From positions 5,234,990-5,298,989 of the forward strand of contig NC_087387.1 in assembly GCF_963675165.1 (NCBI RefSeq): a stretch of DNA of 64,000 bases, in the 5' to 3' direction. Below the pieces are notes generated by a model. That model was not told where the DNA came from. It worked only from the letters and a program-made list of their open reading frames with translations, and did not search any database. Shown here piece by piece: positions 47,701 to 61,900 of this stretch. A program made the position numbers and the translations under genes. Every line of letters begins with the position of its first letter. Position 1 is the first letter of the stretch. The DNA comes from Halichondria panicea. Lineage: Eukaryota > Porifera > Demospongiae > Suberitida > Halichondriidae.

Positions 47701-50700
47701 TTATTTTGCGAGTTTCCCTATAATTATGTGTCATCACAGGGGGTGGCAGTGTCAGTGTGGTAGGCCAGTGGGGAAGAGAAGCAACATGCATTACTGCAGG
47801 CAACATTACTGCAAAGTATCACTGAATAAGTTACATGATATGGGTGTAGTGTATCTTGAAATGTGAATCCCGGACAATTGCGCAAATGGAGCTGCTATGA
47901 GGCTGTGCAAAGTTATTATGGTGTACACTGCTTGCAGTGGATATAGATGGCCAGTGCTTAATGGTATTCATAATCATTAGCTATATGGATGTGGTTACAA
48001 CTGTGGTTACAGCCAGCAAATAAGTATAGTACAAGCATGCATAGATAATTATAAGAAGGGAGGAGGGATGGGAAACGGAGCACGTGCGCACAATCACTTC
48101 TGTGTAATGTCACTTGATCCATGTTTCGCCTCCAGACACCCCACCAACCCAGCGGGAAATGATTCACAGCTCCCCACTGGGACTCTTAGTCCTGTGCTGA
48201 GCATCCACGCCTACTGTGCATCATATAGAAGCGTTGTGTATCTCACCAAGAGCTTGAAAGCTTTCAAAGGCAGTTTTTTGAGTGTTGTACTATCTATCTA
48301 GTGGCTTTGTGTACCTTCTATGAGGAGAGGCTGTGACTACAGCACAAAATATTAATGATTCCCTTTTTCTTAAATAGCTGGGCAAGTAAAATCAAAGCCA
48401 CTTGGCTTTAGGTTGGTATATTTTTGTCTTAGTAAGCTGGTTTTGAAAAGCAGACTCTTTGTGTACCCATTTAGAAAGTTATATCGATGATTGAATGTAT
48501 AGGTAAATGTATCTTTGTATTCAAGTAAATGTATCTTTGTATTCAAGGACTAGGATAGTCGTTGGTTCATTGTATCGGCACATGTAATTTACGACAGAAC
48601 TTTGCTACATTTCCATAATTCTCTATCATGTCTGTGACTGTACTGGAATACTCTACGTTGATAAAACTATAACTTATAATAAAACTCACGATCATTCCAT
48701 CAAACTGCTTCTGCATGACTCCATCAATCTCCTCTCGTGTAGAGTCAGGGTCTTGCAGAGGGAAGGCATCCAACAGAAGTGTACATGCGTTGGCTCGCAC
48801 TTCTGGATTGGCTACTTTGAGAGATCTCCACAGAAACGGTGAGTACAGACGATGAAGCATCTCTGAGACACCCTTTTGCATCCGCTGAGAGTGGACCTGC
48901 TCCAGAAACTGTGCATGTGTGTGTGAAGGGGATGCTAACAGAGGGTATACGTATAGACCACATAGATCGACACACCGAGTTCTATATAAAGTAAAAAAGG
49001 ATACTTACCGATATATACACAACCCATGCATGTAGTAAACACATGCAGTGAGTCTGTCTGTAACCATTTAGTGGGATTGGTGATCCCATGCATTAACCCC
49101 TTTACCATGCTGTTGACGCTTTGAAGCGTTATTAAACTGGTGCCCTGCAGTAATATTTTAGCGAGAATCATTCAGCAGGTCAGGCAGTAATTGTATATAC
49201 TTATAACATATATACATGCATGCATGCATGGGTCAATAATACTATTGGTAATTTGTGCATGGGAAGTGATTGCTTAGCACACGCATTCAATAAGTGGGGC
49301 CACGCATGAGAGTAACCACAAATGCATACTGCATATCACACCATTGTTCAGTGACGCATGAAGCTAAGAATAGCAAAACAGAAAAGAAACTGAGCAATCA
49401 TAATTATACCGAAGAAGATTGATCTATTCGATGGATTTGTTGGACTTTTCTCAGGTTTGGATGAGCATACTGTATGTTCCAGTGGCACTGCTATTTGCAA
49501 TCATTATAATTCTTTATACCATCATTGTAATATTGACTAGAAAGTCGTTGAACAAGCCAGTCCCAGCAGCTTGGAGAGCCATCATTGATGTAACTTTGAT
49601 TGGGGGACTTAAGAGTGAAACTACTGAGAATGGCAGGAAGCGGTACTTCTTGTTTGGATTTCTACTCACTCCTGCATATGTTCGAACTGTGGGAATGTTT
49701 ATGATGGCACTATGGCAATCTCTACTCGTCACTTTCTGGTTGAATTTTATAATCGAGGTTGTAAGAATAATGGAATTATTGTTTCTTTTCTAATACTTCA
49801 AGAATACTCGATTGTCGCGATGTCGATGGTTTCAAAGACTCGATTCATTGTTATGAATTTCAATTTGACTTCATTAATGGAGCTGGAACGGCTGGAGGTG
49901 TACTCGCAATAGCCATAACACTTCTTTATGGACAACTGAGTGCACAAATGTGGCTCAAGAAAAAAATATTGAAATCGGAAAGTATACACAAAAAGAGGTG
50001 TTTCAATGCTTTGACTTATCTATTAGGAATTGTACTTTTGGTTCTCGTGACACTGTTTCTTGCGTTAAGTGTGTTCAAATTTGTTATGTCATTCTCCTCA
50101 CAAGATACTGCCTTTGACTTCTCAGCATCACCTGCATGCGTGAAGTAGAAAAATATGTCACATAACAATTATAACAAAGTATAAGAATAATTAAGTGCGT
50201 ATAGATTAGATACATAACATCAGTCATAGCATGAACAAAGTATGCATTGCGATGAAACTTATAATTATTATGGGGCAAAATAAGAAAAGTATTTGCTGTG
50301 ATCCATGACAAATGCCAGTGCATGAAAAAGTACATGAGCCAAAAGCAAAGAATTCTAGCTATGGAAAGAGTCATATAACACAGGTAAGACCAAGAGGAAG
50401 AGTACGCAACACCAATAATCTGTACACAGGAGGCAAACTCACTATTGCATGTAACCACAGTCACTTGAGATACAACAATAACAATAACAATGCTGATAAG
50501 AAAAGCAATGAATAAAATTAGTGGTAATCATCTAACGTTTATTTATCCATTCATGCAGATTAATTTTAAGATTTTACAGTTTATACAACAGCATGTGGTT
50601 GTGACGTAGGTTAGACAGAATGCTTACTACGGTTAGTGGAGTTGCGTACTCTTCCTAATGAACTCTTAGTAAGACATTATAGTCGTTTTTACGCACAATT

Positions 50701-52866
50701 AAGTTTACGAGACTATGATAATGCAAATTAGTTCTTGTTGTGCTATTATAGAGCAGTATCAATATTCGGGCCCATCAATTATCTCGTACAGAGAGCAGAT
50801 TGAGAAGTTGTCTTCCACTGACAATACTCGTTGTAAGGGCTAAACAACAAATATAATCCCTTCCCTTAATTGTCAGAAAAGAGCTGCATATAAAGCTTAA
50901 TCCGAAACAATATAAAAGTTTAATTAAACTGCGTTGTCCTATAAATTATTATATCAATAGAACTGTTTCAAAAATCGTTTTGCGCACAAGGAAATTTGGG
51001 GTTTCCGTAGCAGCAATTTTTATCAATTATGAACTTACAAAGTGGTGAATATAAAGTCCCCGTTCCGTTTACGTAGTACGTGCATAATATACACCGATAC
51101 AGCGCAAATTAAACGCTAAAAAGGACGCTCAAGATAAGAGCTTTTTTCTGTTGTTAAAATTACTTTGGTCACCATGCAGCTATAGTTATCATGAAATTTT
51201 GCAGCTTGCTAGCTTTGTATTATAGTGCGGTGAATGGTGCGTTATATTTCTTTGTTAGATCTATGTTGAACTATAGGCTTATAGCTAAGCAACATTTAGC
51301 TGGATATTATGTTACTAGAGGATTGTCGCTTTGTATTCAAAAACACAGCACACCGCATTTGTAAAGTGCAATGGTATATAGCAACGGTACAGTAAAATAC
51401 GCTTTTAATACAGTACTTATCAAAATGGAAACACTTTAAACGTACTACGCAAACGGAATGGGATATTGACCGCTGTATACGTATATAGACAGATAACTAA
51501 GTCAGATAAGTATGGTATACTGTTGCAATTGTTTTTTTGGGTGAAGCTACTATACCTAAAACATTGTGGCAATACAGCAGCATAATAATACATACCTCCA
51601 ATTGTGTCGATACTTTACAGTGGTGTGGTCATACAAGGGTGTCCAGTATAATGCTCTCTCCAACACGTGTCACTTTCAACATCATCCTGCAATATGTTTT
51701 TTCACATCAATTCTTACAACAATAATTAATTATAGTACCTTCAAAAAAGTACGACCACCATTTTGAAAGAACTTTAGACGTGAGAGGGAATTAGGCGTAT
51801 TTTTGCAAATGGCGTGGTTTCCCTCTGGGCAATTGGCGTTTCACAACTATACACGTGAAAAGTAGTAGATCTAGTATGTACAATAATTATAAATCAATAT
51901 ATTGAAACATAGCATCAAGTATGTACAGCATATAGCTAAGTAACTAGTCTAGCTACGATACTCGAGGTGACTAGGATTGTCTCTTTGTTTGTTTGTTTGC
52001 AAAATGTATACTTGCAACGTGCAACGGTAAATTACAACGCTTTTAATACAGTGTAAACATACTGGCGTACTACATAAACGAAACTTATATTGACCGCTTA
52101 CTGCATCTATACAATAATAGTGCAACGTACGCTATGACAAGTACAGTCGAAAACGGCAGTGGTTCTTGGTCAGACATGCATACAATGGAACTAAGCTTTA
52201 TGTGTTAACGAATAGCTATAGCTCTCCGGACATTCACTGGGACCAGAGTAGTCTCACAGTAAACAAGCCAGAACTCAAGAGTGGCTGTATAGTGCGCATT
52301 TGATGTATCAAGCTTTAAAATGAAACTGTATTTAGCTAGCTTCAATGCATGTGTGTACAAGGTTTAATTTATACTTCTTAGCTTTTACCCAACTAAGCTT
52401 TTTACCATTTGAAAATCTGTCAAAACAAATCACTTTTTTTGCTGAGGCTATCTATCCTAGCTAGCTGTAAACGCAGCGCCATGGCATCTAAGTGAAAATA
52501 CACACACAAACAAACACACTTACTATACCGTCTTTCTTCTAATTACAGCGCTGCTAAAGATTTTCAGTGGTGCACAAATAGAACAAGAAAACCATAATTC
52601 CAGTTTGGGACTTATAATATTATTTAGAGTGGTGCTTAGCAACGTAGAGTACTATAGTATAGCTGTTTCCATGAGGCTATCAGATCAGTTGTACATGTAG
52701 CCTCGAATTAAGATTAAGGATGCGTTATTTCTAATTATGTAAGCGCTAGCAACTTGGCGCTTAATTGGATAATTTATTTTGTGAATTTGGCCCTTCAATT
52801 AGAGTGGCGCTGTAATTATGCCTCGCGGTGCGCATGCGCAAGCGAGGTATACGGTAGTGTGTTTGT

Positions 52867-52904
<38 letters not shown>

Positions 52905-55900
52905 ACTATTTCAGCTGCTCAAGGATCAATGAAGTGCAAGTAAGAGTTTCTATAGGCTTCTAGTCATGTTTTCTTGGCTTGCTATTTGTGGATTTGCAAA
53001 ATAAAGCTTTGTTCTCGAGTTATGCCTAGTTTTGCTTACTTGGAATGCCATTGCAGCCTTTTCAGAAGAGTCCGTAGCAAAACTCGTTCACTGAGTGTTG
53101 CTACTCTACTTAGTAGTTATGCCTCGGTGCGCATGCGCAAGCGAGGTATACGGTAGTGTGTTTGTGTGTCTGTGTGTGTGTGTGTCTGTGTGTGTAGACT
53201 GCTACAGCTGCTCAAGGATGAATCAAGTGCAAGTAAGAGTTTCTATAGGCTTCTAGTCATGTTTACTTGGATTTTAATTCGTGGATTTGCAAAATAATGC
53301 TTCGTTCTCGAGTTATGCCTAGTTTTGCTTACTTGGAATGCCATTGCAGCCTTTTCAGAAGAGCACTTAGCCAAACTTGTTTACCGAGTGTTACTACTCT
53401 ACTTAGTAGTTAGCTCTGCACTAGAACGCTAGCTATTGGTAGCTGCAAGAGTGAGAAAGAGAGCTGCAAGGCTCTGCTGATGGCAGCCATTAATTTTACA
53501 CTTGAACTTTTGGCATCGATCGTTTTTAACAACAATCATGGTCGATCATTACCCACTCTTTGAGTTTGCACAGCAAAATAATTATTGCAAAAATGTTCAA
53601 GCTATTAATAGCTTTTATGTTATGTAGCTTTGGCATCTCCACCGAGGCATCAGCACCTGCGGTGCTTTCATTAGTTCTGCACTAGAACGCTAGCTGCAAG
53701 AGTGAGAAGAGAGCTGCAAGGCTCTGCTGACTTGCAGCCATTAATTTTAGCTTTAGGCATCAATCGTTTTTAACAACAATCATGGGTCGATCACTACCCA
53801 CTATTTGAGTTTCCCTGCGATTGCATGCGCAGCAAAAATAATTATCAACAATCAATGTGTGTATAAAAGCTAGCTATTAGTAGTTTTATGTTATGTAGCT
53901 TTGGCACCTCCACCGAGGCATCAGCCACCCGCGGTGCTTTCATTAGAAGAAGTAAATAACTCACTTATTGTGCTATGAAACTTGGGCAATATAGGCTTCA
54001 ATTGGTCTCCACTTTATTGAGCTCCATTCAACCTTTTACTTGCTTGTCCTTCCTGCATAATTATTATATTGTAGAGTTATTACAGGGTGTCATACAGGAT
54101 TTTAAAGTAAAGGGGGGAAATATAAGGCATTCTTTTAAAAAAAGTCAACTGCATGTTATTTCAATACCCTGGTTAGTAGCTATACAGGCTATGGATACTC
54201 AGTCATACAACATTACTAATACCTGAATGCAAATTTTAGGGGGGGGGGGGGGGGTTGGAGCCAGGGGGGGATACTCCCCCTGTGTACTGTATGACACACT
54301 GGTACAATTGGTACAATAATTATTATACAATAGCTGTGCAATTAAATTGTACAGATGCTCCCCTGTGTACTGTATGACACCTGGTACAATACAATAGCTG
54401 TGCAATTACATTGTACAGCATTGTTCAGCATGTTGAGGGAAACTTACCTAGTTCCACAGTTTTGTCAAACAGCTCTCAAACCATGTCTAAACTCAACTTC
54501 TTTTCTTCTTTGCAAGAACAGCAAAAAAAAATCTTTGTTGCTATGCAGCTGCACATCTGTTGTACTGCATGCCCTTATTTGGTACTGAAAACAGCACACT
54601 GTGCTGAACTTGATTAGCATGTGTACCTGTTTCAGCACACCCATTACATTTAGCACAGTCCATTTAGCACATTAATCGAACATCAAAATTACAAGCCATG
54701 AAAAAGCACACCAATACAACACGTAGGCTGTGCTATATGCCTACAAAACAGCACATGTAGTGTGCTGAATCACTTTTAGCACACCACGGTGCTAATATAG
54801 CACACACTCAGGGTCTAAAACAGCACACCTCTTTTCTCTGTGTATATACTACTTTTTCTAGATCCGCCACTGTCTGGAATGCATGGTACATATATGATTA
54901 TTCCATGCATGTGCATCTGTCTGGAATGCATGGTACATATATGATTATTCCATGCATGTGCATCTGTCTGGAATGCATGGTACATATATGATTATTCCAT
55001 GCATGTGCATGAATATATTTACCTCCATGCACATGCACAGCCACAAGAACAATAAAATACCAGGAATGGAAGATGAATATAATATTACAATGCATTTAAG
55101 TATAGGCATGCAGAATTTATAATAATAGTTCAAGCAACTATATAGAATACAAAAGTCAGTGTGTGTTGCTAATGGCAAACAACATCAGTGTTTACACTAA
55201 CTTGCAAGTAATCCCAACGGTTGTAGCAGGGGGACTAATTATGATCGCAGGTATTGTGGCTATTTTGTTTTCATACTTTAAAAAAAAGGACAGCTTTTTA
55301 CTTTCCATTACAAACACTACATTTCAAGGTGGATTTGAAATAAAAACAGAGCAGAACAAAAAGAAATACTTGGTTTTTGGGCATGAAGTTGATCGATCCT
55401 CACTTCTAGTCATGGGATGGTTAAGTACGGCAATATGGACGATTTTGCTTGTATTATTTTGGAACATATTTCTTTTTGATACGACCTCTAATTGTGACAA
55501 CAATTTAGACTGCTTTGCATACAACACCAGTAATGGATCACTCAGTCTAATTCGAAGTGAGCCCATTGAAAATTGCACCGATTTTGTCAATGAAGACAAT
55601 AATATTGGTATAAGATGTTATCATTTCGTGTTTGATTTTACTGGAGCTATCGGTGCAGTTGGTGGATTACTGGTTATAGGTACAAGGTTCATACAGATTC
55701 ACATTACTGTGCTTTATTGGCTACAAAACAAAATTATTAATTCTCACGGAATATGCAAATTGAGTTGGAAGCTTATCCTATACGTTGATGTGTTTACTCC
55801 ATTCTTGGCTGTTATTGTAGCCTTCCTTACAACTTATATTCAAAACACCTTGAGTAACTCACACAGCCTCAATGTCCAGTTCGTTTGCCTCGTATACATC

Positions 55901-58900
55901 ATAGTCATATTCTCTTATTATGAGTTCTATGTACTTGCAAAACAATTCGGATGTATCGACCAATTTAAGAAATATTTGAAGATAAGAGAAACTGAAAATG
56001 AAATTAACAACTCTCCAACTGAGGAGGAGCGAGAAACTGAACCTCTAGTTACATAGGCAGCTATATATAGACATTATACACCACTGTTTAGTATAATTAT
56101 ATATACACATGCATGCAGCGACTGCATGATGCATGTATACATGCAGGTCTACAATGCATGTATGCATGCATGTCAGTTGTTTTAGCGGCCTTAGTTTTTA
56201 GCGGCCTTATAGAGTGTTGATTCTGCTACACATTGTGTTTTGTGTTCATTAACTTCTGTATATATATACACAATTATGTGGCATATAATTTATATAATAT
56301 AAGCATACAGTTCGGATGTATTACTAAGTACAACACGTAGTATTTAACCACATTAACAGTGCATGGTGGCCCCTAGCACAATTAACTTGTATGCATCAGA
56401 CGCTGAATCATATACATGATATTCTAAAGCGCACACTTTAATTTGATATATGCATGCAGACAGGGATTCCAGAAGTTTGTTATATACCTTTTGAACAACT
56501 CACTACTGTAGACAGCAGACAAATGATGTGTGTGTAGACTGCTACAGTTGCTGAATCAAGTGCAATAAGAGTTTCTATAGGCTTCTATATAGTCATGTTT
56601 ACTTGGATTTTAATTCGTGGATTTGTAAAATAATGCTTCGTTCTCGAGTTATGCCTAGTTTTGCTTACTTGGAATGCCATTGCAGCCTTTTCAGAAGAGC
56701 ACGTAGCCAAACTTGTTTACCGAGTGTTGCTACTCTACTTAGTAGTTAGCTCTGCACTAGAACACTAGCTATTGGTAGCTGCAAGAGTGAGAAGAGAGCT
56801 GCAAGGCTCTGCTAATGCAGCCATTAATTTTAGACTTGAACTTTTGGCATCAATCGTTTTTAACAACACTCGATCATTACCCACCCAGTTTTTGCATGCA
56901 GCAAAATTAAATTGTTTATCATGTGTATAAAAGCTATTAGTAGCTTTATGTTATGTAGCTTTGGCACCTCCACCGAGGCATCAGCACCTGTGGTGCTTTC
57001 ATTGTAATAGTTACACCTATATATTTCACTATCATAATGGTAATTTTCTCAATTAACAATCTATAATGCATGCATGCATAAGGGGGATGAGAATGCAGTA
57101 AATAATTATTATTTGTAAGACAAACTATAGTGTCAGAGTGATGAATTAAGTTTCGCCTTATACCACCAGTTCATATGGTGCAAGGACACGGCGTATATAT
57201 ATTATAACTCACTTGTACGAGAGCATGCATGCATGTGTATACAAGACGACTATAAGCACACAATGCAGTTAAAATTAATTAATTCATCTTTCATCTAGAA
57301 TTTTAAGTTTGGGGGAAAGCTTGAAAAGGAACCGCACGCACCAGTGAGAAAAATCGAGGCCACGCCCACTTCTGGTCACCACATCCCCCTATATCGTTTG
57401 TTGTTGGTGCCTATTAGCGATGTACTCCTGGCAATGTGCATTGACAGGGAACTCCATGTAACTTGGTATGCTGTGACACTAATAGTGTGACAGTTGAACG
57501 GAATTGCATGGTTGAGTGAGTATAGTCTCGCAGGCCAGTCCTTTCATCGGGAAGATAACGTCCGGCAAATTACACCTGAGCTACTTAATTGTGCAGCAGT
57601 AGTCTAAGTGGCTGTTTGCATCACTGGATAAGTGGTTGTGGTTAGACGAACAATGTGTGAACCACATGATATGCCAAACACAATTTAACTAGCAAGCAGG
57701 TGCGGCTGTGCGGTTTCATATGTGCAGCTCACTACAGACGCTTATCAGCTACTTAGAGCGTCACTATATATTTGTGGCGCCATCACACGCAATTTATTAT
57801 AGGGTCTGGTTTCCGCGAGATTATTAAGTTGAGTGAGTGATACATAGTTCAATATAAAACAAAGGCTATTAAGGATTTACATTAAACACATTTATGCATT
57901 GTGCATGGGAGGTGACTGTCTAATACATAATGGTATTCATAAGTTGGGCCACACATGAGAGTAACCACACTGAATGCATACTACAAATATAGAATGGGGC
58001 TGTGCCAACATTGCACTGAAAAAAATACTTAGTTATGTTATGGTTAATTTAATGATGTTATATGGTGTTATTACAATGTTCATAATAATTATGTTGGTTT
58101 GATATAATCCATAGAGGTAATATCAAGTAAAATATGAAGTTGTTTTAACTATAGGATTGTTGAAGCGACTGTAATGGTTGTCATAACTGTTTAAGAGTTA
58201 TTTTAAGTACGTTCCTCTTAGATAGTAACAACTAAAGAGTAGTTGTATTAACATTTACACCTAATTACTCTATCTTGTATTGCTAAAATGACTATTATGG
58301 TTGTCATAACTATTTAATAGTTATTTCAACTATTCTTCTTGGATAGTAACAACTGCAAGGATAGTTGGATCAACATCTACACTGTTAAAAATGGGGTGTT
58401 ACGTAGCACACTAATTTTAGTAGGTAAATGTCAGTGGTGTGTTAATGAACACATTCGTGTGTTTGTTGTGCTCAACAACACACTTGGAGTGTAATAGAAC
58501 ACACTCGGGTGACACAACAGAATGGTGTGTTACTGAACACACTGACATCCATACAGTGGTGTAAAGTAGCACACGATATTAAGAAGGTCTTTTTACTTTT
58601 CAGATACCAGAATTAATATTTATGTTCCACTTAGTACAGTTAGATCACCAAGAGTGCTAAGTATGTGCAAGTGAAATAAGAGTTGAAATGCTGCAGTCCC
58701 TGCAAATGCGGGAAACAACTTGCTATCACTGAAGCTTTATACTTTGCAAACCCAGAAATCCAGGTCCTAAAAGTATGGCTATAGTATATAGAAGCCTGCA
58801 ATGCATGTAGAATCTCTACATGCATGCTATACTAGAGCTAAGTGGCTAAGTCCAGACCTTCTGTGTGCGCATGCGCATTGAGGCTAGAAGCACATGTAGT

Positions 58901-61900
58901 GTGCTTTAATTAAAATCAACAAAAAGAAGAACTGGAGAAGAACTCAATTTAGCTCTATACTAACTGCACTGAGTATTTAGCTTTCCTGAAGAATATACAC
59001 TACTGCAGCACTTCATGGAGCTTCCAAAGGCCATTCATGTGGTAAGCTGGTGAAATACTATGTGTGATATGATCATATAAATTATATAGCCTTTCTCACA
59101 ACTCAGCCCAGAACTTAACCTTATTCTTGACTTGAGCACTGGTTTGGGTACAGAAGTGACTATTCTCTGGGACATACTAACTGCTATAAATGTGCAGAAA
59201 AGTATCCAGGTACGTGGAGTAATTACCAGACATAATTGTATTTATTATTTAGGACAAGATGACTTCAATCAAAATGTGCTACTGCTGCTGTGTGCTCTTT
59301 CGTCAAAAAGGAAACATGTGATGTGCTGTCATTAACAGTAATGTGTTGTAATAATCCGTATAACATTTAAATAGTTGTATAGATGTGTTTTTGATTTGTG
59401 TTAAATGACTTGTACATTTCGTTGAAATTGCAACAGCACCAAGCTAAATAACATAGAGCAACTTCACTATAGAAGTAATCTTACCGTCCTGAAAATAACC
59501 AAGTTACGAGGTGCACATGCACTGTATGCATGTGCATTATTAGTGTGCTTGAAGGCATGTGCTAGACAACAGTTTTAACAGTGTATACCTTACATTAGTT
59601 GCAATGACTGTTTTATTAGTTAAAGTAACCATTATAACTATATATTTAACTATACCTTACATTAGTTACAATGACTGCTTCATTCAGTTGGAGTAACCTT
59701 TAAATCACATACTTATTTTAACTATATCATATACGAGTTATAATTACATATTTTTCTTCAGGTGGGAGTAACTAACTTAAATCAGAAGTATCAATTCAAC
59801 TACATTAAAGTATTTTTAACCATCAAGTTCAATGGTTAATTTGAGGGTTAAGGATGCCATCTATAGTGAACCGAGATATTTGGGTCACCTGAGTTGCAAC
59901 CATTTCAACCCATTTTTGAGGATTACTTTAAACAAAAAATTTTTTCAGTGTGTTCAGTGACGTATGAAGCTATCCTAAAAAAATAAAGTGAGCAATCATA
60001 GTTATACAAAGAAGATCGATCTATTCAATGGATTTGTTGGTCTCTCCTCACGTTGAGACGTACTATCTCGTACAGTATGTTCCAGTGGTAGTGCTATTTT
60101 CAACCTTCTTGATCCTTCATGTCACCATTGCAATAATTACTGTGATTAGAAAGTCATGGAACAAGCCAGTACCAGCAGCTTGGAGAGCCATCATTGACGT
60201 AACTTTGATTGGTGGTCTTAAGAGTGAAACAGCTGAGAATGGTAGGAATGGTATTTCTTGTTTGGGTACCCAGTCACTCCAGGATATGTTCGAGGTGTGG
60301 GAATATTTATGGTGTCATTATGGCAATCTCTACTTGTCACTTTCTGGTTGAATTTTATAATCGAGGTTACAGAACAATGTAGGAATGGAATTGATTGATT
60401 GTTTTAGAGCTGTTTCTAATTCTAAAATAGAAGATTGTCGCGATGTCAATGATTTTAACGACTTTATCCATTTTATGCAATTTCAATTTGACTTCATTAG
60501 CTAATGGAGCTGGGACGGCTGGAGGTGTACTCGCTATAAGCGTAACGATTCTTTATGGACAACTGACTGCACAAATGTGGCTTAAGAAAAAAATATCCGA
60601 ATCGGAAAGTAAACATAAAAAAAGGTGCTTCAAAGCTTCGACTTGTTTATTAGTAGTTGTACCTTTGGCTGTCTCGACAATCTTTCTAGCGTTAAGTTTG
60701 TACAAATATGCAGATTCCATCTCTAAAAGAAGATTTACTGCCATACCCAACTATTTAAACGCTATTTTCTATCTATCTCCCCTTCAAATTCTTTCATTCT
60801 TCCCACTGTACAAGAAAACTCGGCTATCCACTGACCCAGAAGAGGACAGTCCAGGACCTGATTCTTACACTCTTATGGAGGATGGTCATGAGTCCATTAA
60901 TGACAATTACACTGAAGAGCCGCCAATGAGAACAAGGGCACATACTACTATCTGAACATGCATGGCGAGCTATGTATAATTATTACGCCTACTGCGTGTA
61001 TATGTAAATTAGTAAATATAACATTCCTTTCCTTACCAAACACTTTCTTTTATTAACTTCCCCTCGATCCTAATTCTTTCAATCTTACACTACCCACACA
61101 CTATTATACCGTATAACGGGTAATTTTCGTGGGGTAAAATATTCGTTCTTTTAATAATAAATTTTAATAGTGATGTTGATTTATGATATTCACATGACTT
61201 TAAAGATGTGGATTGTGTCAAAATTCAAACTGCATGTATAATTATACTTTCAGTCTAGATATCATAATAGCTAACTAGTATACAGATTGATGATACACTA
61301 TCTATCAGAAACAGGAAGCACAATCATGCACAATACATACAAATTGTAAGTTGAAACATCAACTTTGGACTATTATATATATATACACGTTAAAACATCA
61401 ACTATATATGTAGACTGTTAATGATAGCCTCCCCATTCGATTATCAAGACTCAACTTCAGCAAGCAAACAATCATGGATAATATCAAGCTGAAACAACTC
61501 GTCTATTTCTACTCTCTCTACCCTCCAGTTGCTTTGGGTGTGATTTCTCTAGTTGTCTGCTATGTCATACTTGCCCTGTACCTAGTCTGCTGTCGTCATG
61601 TCCACAAGAGCTCTAAATACGTACCAGGAATCATCACCTGTCTAATTAAGATAACCTTCCGAGGAAGTTTCACAAAGCACAATAAAGAAGAAAGGAGTGA
61701 ACTTAGATTGTTTGGCTACCAAGTACCAGCTGGGCTAATAAACTCGTTGGGACTAATTTCAATGATTGTATGGGTGGGAGTAGCAGCAGCATTCTGGATC
61801 GTGTTGATTGGAAAAAATCACAGCATTTTGTATCCTGAAAACTGCAATAACGAATCTTCTACAACTATATTGGATTGCGAGCCCATCCAATACAATCATT

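Noticed and set aside
54871-55012. Regular direct repeats as a CRISPR-like array
   Set aside because: Units are contiguous without unique spacers, and the DNA is from an intron-bearing animal genome.
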